Positions 6,947-10,620 of a stretch of DNA of 10,620 nucleotides are shown piece by piece. Each line of letters begins with the position of its first letter. Within the stretch, counting starts at the first letter, position 1. Made by a program: the position numbers and the translations under genes. Source of the stretch: Burkholderiales bacterium (GTDB taxonomy: Bacteria; Pseudomonadota; Gammaproteobacteria; Burkholderiales; Casimicrobiaceae); NCBI GenBank assembly GCA_031277445.1, contig JAITMH010000013.1, positions 1 to 10,620 of the forward strand, written 5' to 3'. A model generated the notes under the pieces. It did not search any database. It was not told the origin of the DNA and saw nothing but the letters and a program-made list of their open reading frames with translations.

Positions 6947-7279
6947 TTTCATGAGGTGCCCTGCGTCGTTCGACTTCCAGGGTGAAACGGGAACGCGGTT
7001 AAAGCCGCGGCTGCCCCCGCAACGGTAAACCGGTGTGGGCGATTCCAGGTACGCCAACCCGTAGGTATCGAAACATGAAACCGTGTCTTTCCGCCCAAGG
7101 CGGCGTTGCAAATGCTCGCGATACGACCCGGTATCGCTGCGCTTTGCGCCTTGCCCTGAGCGCAAACCCACCGGTTTCATTGTGTTCCGATACCTGCGGG
7201 TTGGCGTACAGGCCACTGCGCGATGGCGTGGGAAGGCGAATCGTCAAAACCGGTAAGCCCGGAGACCGGCCTCATGAAA
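6947..7279 (+). promoter_or_regulatory. Cobalamin (adenosylcobalamin-type) riboswitch, interrupted by a palindromic insertion
   Basis: Conserved cobalamin-riboswitch boxes occur in order: AGGTGCC (6954-6960), GGGAAC (6989-6994), CTGCCCCCGCAAC (7011-7023) and the B12 box AGCCCGGAGACCGGCC (7256-7271). The closing helix P1 is ten perfect pairs, TTTCATGAGG (6947-6956) with CCTCATGAAA (7270-7279). A small hairpin CGCGG (6994-6998) / CCGCG (7005-7009) fits P5. Peripheral helices CCGGT (7030-7034) / ACCGG (7249-7253) and CGATTC (7040-7045) / GAATCG (7238-7243) are also intact. The aptamer is 333 bases because 163 extra bases (a 159-bp element plus one copy of CAGG) sit at 7050-7212; without them it is about 170 bases, a more usual span. 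It should sense B12 and repress the btuB-like receptor downstream. Confidence 0.95.
7050..7208. mobile_element. 159-bp palindromic MITE-like element inserted in the riboswitch, with CAGG target duplication
   Basis: Terminal inverted repeats begin TACGCCAACCCG (7050-7061) on the left and end CGGGTTGGCGTA (7197-7208) on the right. They continue inward for about 35 bases with a few mismatches, to ATGAAACCG (7075-7083) and CGGTTTCAT (7172-7180). The tip is another hairpin, GCGATAC (about 7118-7124) / GTATCGC (7131-7137), so the element can fold as one long hairpin. It has a small side hairpin CCGCC (7091-7095) / GGCGG (7099-7103). CAGG lies directly outside both ends (7046-7049 and 7209-7212), consistent with a 4-bp target duplication. 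Too short to code for a transposase, it would move only in trans. No second copy is in the window, so mobility is inferred from structure. Confidence 0.85.
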
Positions 7280-7319
7280 CGGTTGTCGTTGCGATGCGGA
7301 GGGCGTCGCCGAAGACTCT

Positions 7320-7369
7320 GAGCTGCGCCTAAGGTTATTCCTTAAGGCCGTCCGCTACTCGCGCAGCTC
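7320..7369 (+). promoter_or_regulatory. Stem-loop in the btuB leader
   Basis: GAGCTGCGC (7320-7328) pairs perfectly with GCGCAGCTC (7361-7369). Inside, CCTAAGG (7328-7334) and CCTTAAGG (7340-7347) can form a smaller hairpin. No T-run follows, so this is a leader structure, possibly part of the riboswitch expression platform, and not a terminator. Confidence 0.6.
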
Positions 7370-7376
7370 CGATCTA

Positions 7377-7429
7377 CGGTTCCTCCGAAAATACAGCGAC
7401 AGAACAATTTTCTCTATTCAGAGGAACCG
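7377..7429 (+). promoter_or_regulatory. Ribosome-binding-site sequestering hairpin of btuB (riboswitch expression platform)
   Basis: CGGTTCCTC (7377-7385) is the exact reverse complement of GAGGAACCG (7421-7429), which contains the btuB Shine-Dalgarno (GAGG, 7421-7424) and abuts the ATG at 7430. The nine-pair helix would hide the ribosome-binding site. Upstream CGGAGG (7297-7302) can pair with CCTCCG (7382-7387), offering a competing anti-sequestering helix. This fits translational control by the riboswitch; the switching partner is inference. Confidence 0.8.
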
Positions 7430-9328
7430 ATGTTTGTTTCGTTTGCCAGGCGTTTGATTTTCGCACAGGGGCTGCTGCTTTCTTCTTTCGCGTGGGCGCA
7501 AATGCCTTCTTCCTCCGCGTCGGACGCGGAAGACACTGAAGAACCGCTAACCATTGTGATCACCACTTCCCGAACGCCTGTTGCCGTTGAAGATGTACTC
7601 GCCGACCTCACCGTGATCGACGAAAAAACCATCGCCAAGAGCGGCGCTGTTTCGCTTCCCGATTTGCTGGCGCGTCAGCCCGGTGTTGAAATCGCCCGTT
7701 ACGGTGGCCCCGGCGCTACCGCCAGCCTTTTTTTACGCGGCGCCAACAGCGGCCATACCCTCGTGTTGGTTGATGGCGTGCGCACCGCCTCATTGTCCAC
7801 CGGCATGTCCTCGCTTGAAACCCTTCCGTTGGCAGCCATCGAACGCATCGAAATTCTGCGCGGCGCTGCTTCGATGCTGTACGGCGCCGATGCGCTGGGC
7901 GGCGTCATTCAGATTTTCACCAAGCGCGCTTCATCAAAACCGTTGTCGTTGACCGCCGATACCGCTTGCGGCGCGTACCGTACTTGTATCGGCAACGCAC
8001 GAGTGTCCGGCGCACACGGTCTTTTCCGCTGGGCTGTCGGCACCGGCGCCGAATACAGTCGCGGTTTCAACGCCATCACGAATCCCGATAATTTCAGCTA
8101 TAACCCGGATCGTGACGGCTATCGCAACAACCATCAACACGCCTCGCTGGAATTTGTTCCTAACGACAAGCACCAACTCACGCTCTCTTATTTGCGCGAC
8201 GCGATGGACGCACAAATTGATGTCAGCCCCACCGACGATGATCGCACCCGAACGCAATTTTCCCAGACGCGGCTTGCCGGTTCACACAAGCTGACCGATT
8301 TCTGGCAAACGCGCTGGCAGTTTTCCGAAATGCGCAACGATTCACGAACATTGAGTTTTGGCGAGATTCACCGCTACCGTTCGCATGAGCGCCAATACCT
8401 CTGGCAAAACGAATTCGATCTCACTGCGTGGGTCACCGGCAGCACACTGCTGATTGCGCTTGAACGCAACGAGCAACGGCTCGACAGCACCACCGATTAC
8501 GATGTGAACACACGCAACACCGATTCCATCACCGGCAGCTACCGCTGGCGGCACAACGATCATTCGCTGCAACTGTCCGGTCGTTACGACCATTCCTCTC
8601 AGTATGGCAGCGAAACCAACGGCGGCGTGAACTACGGTTATCGCATCGCGCCCAACTGGCAAATCACCGCCAGCGTTGCCAGCGCATTCAAAGCGCCGAC
8701 GTTTAATGATCTTTATTTTCCCGGCTACGCCAACCCCGATCTCGCGTCGGAAAAAAGTCGCACCATCGAAGCGGGACTGCGCCACACGTTTAACAGGGGC
8801 GCTTTGCGTGGCGAATGGCGCGCTGCCGTTTGGGACAACCGCGTTCGTGATTTGATTGTTTACACCTGCCGTAATGCCAACCACAATACCGGCGTGTGCC
8901 GCCCCGAAAATATCGACCGCGCACAACTGCGCGGCGTCACCCTGTCCGCCCATGTTAATTATCGTGATTTTGATATTGCCGGATCCATCGACCGGCAATC
9001 GCCGAAGAGCGATGAGACGGGGCGCTGGTTGCCGCGTCGTGCGCAAACACACGGCAGCGTTACCGTCAGCAAAACGTCCGGCGCGTTTTACAACGCGGTC
9101 AATCTTGTCGCCAGCGGTCGGCGTTACGACGATGCCGCCAATACCGTGCGGCTCAGTGGTTACGGCGTCGTCAACCTCGTTGCCGAATGGACGCCACCGC
9201 TCGCCGATGCTGCCACACTGACATGGTTCGCTCGATTTAATAACGTGTTCAACAAGGATTATCAGCTTGCCGCTGATTTCGCCACCGGCGGCGCACAATT
9301 CATGATCGGAGTTCGTGGGCAATGGTGA
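7430..9328 (+). CDS. btuB: TonB-dependent outer-membrane vitamin B12 receptor, BtuB-like
   Basis: BtuB imports cobalamin across the outer membrane using energy from TonB-ExbBD. The 632-aa product starts with a signal peptide (RRLIFAQGLLLSSFAWA, cleavage expected after residue 23). A TonB-box-like segment, LTIVITTSR, is at about residues 40-48. The plug domain follows to about 166, with the hallmark pieces LPDLLARQPGV, LFLRGANSGHTLVLVDGVR and IEILRGAASMLYGADALGGV. The rest is a 22-strand-type barrel ending FNNVFNKDYQ...GVRGQW; the terminal Trp is the usual aromatic end residue of outer-membrane proteins. Length is close to E. coli BtuB (614 aa with signal). Assignment to B12 rests on family similarity and on the cobalamin riboswitch directly upstream. 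The start is fixed by GAGGAA six to nine bases before the ATG. The next gene is a broken btuF-like reading frame. Confidence 0.93.
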   Translation: MFVSFARRLIFAQGLLLSSFAWAQMPSSSASDAEDTEEPLTIVITTSRTPVAVEDVLADLTVIDEKTIAKSGAVSLPDLLARQPGVEIARYGGPGATASLFLRGANSGHTLVLVDGVRTASLSTGMSSLETLPLAAIERIEILRGAASMLYGADALGGVIQIFTKRASSKPLSLTADTACGAYRTCIGNARVSGAHGLFRWAVGTGAEYSRGFNAITNPDNFSYNPDRDGYRNNHQHASLEFVPNDKHQLTLSYLRDAMDAQIDVSPTDDDRTRTQFSQTRLAGSHKLTDFWQTRWQFSEMRNDSRTLSFGEIHRYRSHERQYLWQNEFDLTAWVTGSTLLIALERNEQRLDSTTDYDVNTRNTDSITGSYRWRHNDHSLQLSGRYDHSSQYGSETNGGVNYGYRIAPNWQITASVASAFKAPTFNDLYFPGYANPDLASEKSRTIEAGLRHTFNRGALRGEWRAAVWDNRVRDLIVYTCRNANHNTGVCRPENIDRAQLRGVTLSAHVNYRDFDIAGSIDRQSPKSDETGRWLPRRAQTHGSVTVSKTSGAFYNAVNLVASGRRYDDAANTVRLSGYGVVNLVAEWTPPLADAATLTWFARFNNVFNKDYQLAADFATGGAQFMIGVRGQW

Positions 9329-9362
9329 ATCAGGGATCAGGGATCGGGGATCAGAGGTCAGA
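9328..9362 (+). repeat. CAGGGAT heptamer array directly after the btuB stop
   Basis: ATCAGGGATCAGGGATCGG and degenerate continuations start on the last base of the btuB TGA. Same family as 4728-4760. It opens a 536-base gene-free stretch (9329-9864) that consists almost wholly of repeats. Confidence 0.8.
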
Positions 9363-9402
9363 AAAGCATCATCTCACGCGAAGGCGCGAAGGCGCGAAGA
9401 AG
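9361..9402 (+). repeat. AGAAAAGCATC / GAAGGCGC tandem repeat
   Basis: GAAAAGCATC is followed by CTCACGC and tandem eight-base GAAGGCGC units. A close relative with GAAGACGC units lies at 9692-9731, again beginning AGAAAAGCATCTCACGC. Related GAAGGCGC runs occur at about 9510-9535 and 9641-9655. Confidence 0.75.
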
Positions 9403-9405
9403 ATG

Positions 9406-9661
9406 AAGCTCCCTCCCCTTCAAGGGGAGGGCTGGGGTGGGGATGGGGCTGTCAGGCATCAGGGATCAGGCCTTGCTGGGGCGGGTTTCAAACCCGCCCT
9501 TGTGTCGCACGCGAAGGCGCGAAGGCGCGAAGAAGAAAAGCTCCCTCCCCTTCAAGGGGAGGGCTGGGGTGGGGATGGGGTTGTCAGGCATCAGGGATCA
9601 GGTCTTGCAGGGGCGGGTTTCAAACCCGCCCTTGTGTCGCACGCGAAGGCGCGAAGAAGAA
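9406..9661 (+). repeat. Tandem duplication of a composite repeat (132 bp and 124 bp)
   Basis: Copy 1 (9406-9537) and copy 2 (9538-9661) match with about three substitutions and one missing eight-base GAAGGCGC unit. Each copy has, in order: a CCCTCCCC/GGGGAGGG palindrome, GGGGTGGGGATGGGG, TCAGGCATCAGGGATCAGG, a ten-pair hairpin GGGCGGGTTT/AAACCCGCCC (9479-9488 with 9490-9499 in copy 1), and a GAAGGCGC run. The near identity points to recent duplication. An inverted partial copy is at 3455-3521. Confidence 0.9.
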
Positions 9662-9669
9662 TTGCCGTC

Positions 9670-9689
9670 ATTCCCGCGAAAGCGGGAAT
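9670..9689. repeat. dRS3-like palindrome ATTCCCGC-GAAA-GCGGGAAT
   Basis: ATTCCCGC (9670-9677) and GCGGGAAT (9682-9689) form a perfect eight-pair stem with a GAAA loop. It matches the general ATTCCC...GGGAAT form of Neisseria-type dRS3 repeats, which are also common in other proteobacteria. Confidence 0.8.
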
Positions 9690-9803
9690 CCAGAAAAGCA
9701 TCTCACGCGAAGACGCGAAGACGCGAAGAAAAATCCAGAGCTCCCCGCTGCCACACTTGCGGTGGAGGGTGGATTCTGCAACTTCGCGCAGAACGGTAAT
9801 TTT

Positions 9804-9830
9804 TTCGTGGCTTTCGTGTTTTTCGTGGTT
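9804..9830 (-). repeat. CACGAAA-type repeat upstream of the btuF fragment
   Basis: On the minus strand this begins AACCACGAAAAACACGAAAG and is about 25/27 identical to the 3244-3270 unit near uvrA. It lies 35 bases before the expected btuF start. Confidence 0.8.
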
Positions 9831-9864
9831 AAAGGTTTTTCTTCGCGGCTCGTGGGAGAGGAGT

Positions 9865-10050
9865 GTCAAGCACACCGCATTGCTCACGCTATTCGCCGCC
9901 CTCTTTTTTTTGAGCGCCACCGCCCAGGCCACGCTGACCGTCACCGACAGCCGCGGTAACACGGTTACACTGGAAACGCCCGCGCAACGCATCATTACCT
10001 TGTCGCCGCACGCGGCAGAGCTTGTGTTTGCAGCAGGCGCAGGTGCGCAA
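9865..10050 (+). pseudogene. 5' fragment of a BtuF-like periplasmic cobalamin-binding protein
   Basis: The frame encodes a signal peptide (KHTALLTLFAALFFLSATAQA) followed by TLTVTDSRGNTVTLETPAQR and IITLSPHAAELVFAAGAGAQ. This is the typical N-terminus of a BtuF/FecB-type substrate-binding protein of an ABC transporter, which would carry B12 from the outer-membrane receptor to BtuCD. Its place after btuB fits. Only about 60 of roughly 270 expected residues remain. Past about 10050 the frame loses all family resemblance and ends at a stop at 10243-10245, while another frame becomes coding. The start is unclear: the expected first codon at 9865 is GTC, with GGAGAGG (9855-9861) correctly placed before it; the nearest usable in-frame start is TTG at 9880. 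Either the gene is broken or the window is misassembled here. Confidence 0.7.
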
Positions 10051-10273
10051 TCTGTCCAAGATGATCGACGAAGGCACCGCGCCGGACCCGACCAACTTCA
10101 GTCAGTTCCAACCGGTAATGGATGCCGCTGGCAAGATCAGCGCGCTGCGTTTCGTGTTCGCGCCTTACCAGGTGGGGCCGTATTCGGACGGCACGCAGAC
10201 GGTGGATGTACCGGCGGCGGTGCTGCTGCCGCATGTGGCTGCTGATTACCAGGGGTTGTTCGCGCACCCGTAA
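10051..10273 (+). pseudogene. C-terminal fragment of a DUF3298 (RsiV-like) protein, joined to the btuF fragment
   Basis: The coding frame here differs from the btuF frame. From about 10061 it reads MIDEGTAPDPTNFSQFQPVM, then LRFVFAPYQVGPYSDGTQTV and PAAVLLPHVAADYQGLF, ending at TAA 10271-10273. The F-x-PYQVGPY-x-DG-x-x-x-V-VPAAVLLP pattern is the C-terminus of DUF3298/RsiV-type periplasmic or lipoprotein domains as I recall them. The function is not known; the N-terminal two thirds or more are missing. It ends 16 bases before the cfa start and probably belongs with it. Third codon positions are strongly G or C, unlike the btuB region. The exact junction lies between about 10044 and 10060, in a GCAGGCGCAGGTGCGC stretch that makes the border ambiguous. 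Confidence 0.6.
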
Positions 10274-10289
10274 ACCATGGAGGCCAGCG

Positions 10290-10620
10290 ATGGATGCAGG
10301 ATTGCAACGACGTGTCGAAGCGCTGTTGCAGGAGGCCGGTATCACCCCCGGGGGTGACCAGCCGCAGGACATCGACATCCTTGACCCGCGCTTCCATGCG
10401 CGGGTGCTGGCTGATGGCTCGCTCGGTCTGGGCGAGAGTTACATGGAGGGCTGGTGGCAGGCGCATTCGCTGGACGGCTTTCTGACCCACCTGCTGGACG
10501 CGCGTCTGGACGAGCGCGTCCACGGCAGTGGCGAGGTCTGGGATGCACTCAAGGCCAAGCTGTTCAACCTGCAGAGCGGGCAGGGCAGATACGAGGTCGG
10601 CAAGCGGCACTACGACCTGG
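10290..10620 (+). CDS. cfa: Cyclopropane-fatty-acyl-phospholipid synthase, 5' part (runs off the window)
   Basis: Cfa is a SAM-dependent methyltransferase that adds a methylene bridge to the double bonds of membrane phospholipid acyl chains, usually in stationary phase or acid stress. The 110 residues present match the N-terminal part of E. coli-type Cfa: DIDILDPRFHARVLADGSLG, then LGESYMEGWW, AKLFNLQSGQ and VGKRHYDL. The catalytic SAM-binding domain lies beyond the window. GGAGG at 10279-10283, six bases before ATG 10290, fixes the start. Leucine is coded almost entirely by CTG and third positions are mostly G or C, unlike uvrA and btuB, which supports a different origin for the last 570 bases of the window. 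Confidence 0.93.
   Translation, partial: MDAGLQRRVEALLQEAGITPGGDQPQDIDILDPRFHARVLADGSLGLGESYMEGWWQAHSLDGFLTHLLDARLDERVHGSGEVWDALKAKLFNLQSGQGRYEVGKRHYDL

Noticed and set aside
7033..7332. Open frames across the palindromic element on both strands
   Set aside because: They translate the inverted repeats and the riboswitch. The RNA structure explains this sequence better, and no ribosome-binding site is present.
7320..7369. Leader stem-loop as a rho-independent terminator of the riboswitch
   Set aside because: The stem is strong but is followed by CGATCTACGG with no U-run. Translational control through the 7377-7429 helix is better supported.
9361..9731. Regularly repeated units resembling a CRISPR array
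   Set aside because: The repeats are composite, adjacent or tandem, with no unique equal-length spacers and no cas genes nearby.
9322..10245. A single 307-codon open frame running from the btuB stop into the btuF fragment
   Set aside because: The first 180 codons are translated repeats. Only the part after about 9865 resembles a protein family, and it loses that resemblance after about 10050.

Overview
The window reads as chromosomal DNA of a proteobacterium, most likely a betaproteobacterium. This rests on the order uvrA (leftward), MFS transporter, ssb, which I recall as common in betaproteobacteria, and on the sequence character of UvrA and SSB. The taxonomic call is inference. Intergenic space is crowded with short dispersed repeats: CACGAAA-type, GAAGGCGC-type, CAGGGAT heptamers and a CTCCC/GGGGAGGG palindrome block.

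Layout. Bases 1-280 hold a probable terminator of an upstream gene and repeat debris. uvrA runs leftward (281-3106). A 420-base repeat-filled gap (3107-3527) separates it from a rightward MFS exporter (3528-4778). A leftward HigB/HigA-like toxin-antitoxin pair (toxin first, 5461-4845) sits between the MFS gene and ssb (5616-6077). A leftward DUF2726 membrane-anchored protein (6214-6819) follows. Then comes a rightward cobalamin riboswitch (6947-7279) and the btuB-like TonB-dependent receptor it should control (7430-9328). A 536-base block of repeats (9329-9864) leads to the 5' end of a btuF-like cobalamin-binding protein. That gene breaks off near 10050 and is joined in another frame to the C-terminus of a DUF3298-type protein, followed by the start of cfa (10290 to the window end).

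How the genes work together. uvrA and ssb are DNA-repair and replication housekeeping genes. The riboswitch, btuB and the truncated btuF form a vitamin B12 uptake locus: outer-membrane import, with B12-dependent repression that probably masks the btuB ribosome-binding site (9-bp anti-SD/SD helix, 7377-7385 with 7421-7429). The toxin-antitoxin pair is an accessory insertion with its own near-consensus promoter.

Most notable observations. (1) A 159-bp, fully palindromic element with about 35-bp terminal inverted repeats and a 4-bp CAGG target duplication sits inside the cobalamin riboswitch aptamer, in a position that leaves all conserved boxes and flanking helices intact. (2) The toxin promoter places its predicted start point at the toxin ATG, with the -10 box buried in a palindrome, suggesting a leaderless, autoregulated toxin message. 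(3) The right end looks chimeric (btuF fragment joined to DUF3298 C-terminus plus cfa, with a shift to GC-rich, CTG-dominated codons), which is either an assembly misjoin or a real recombination point. I see no wholly new multi-gene system here.
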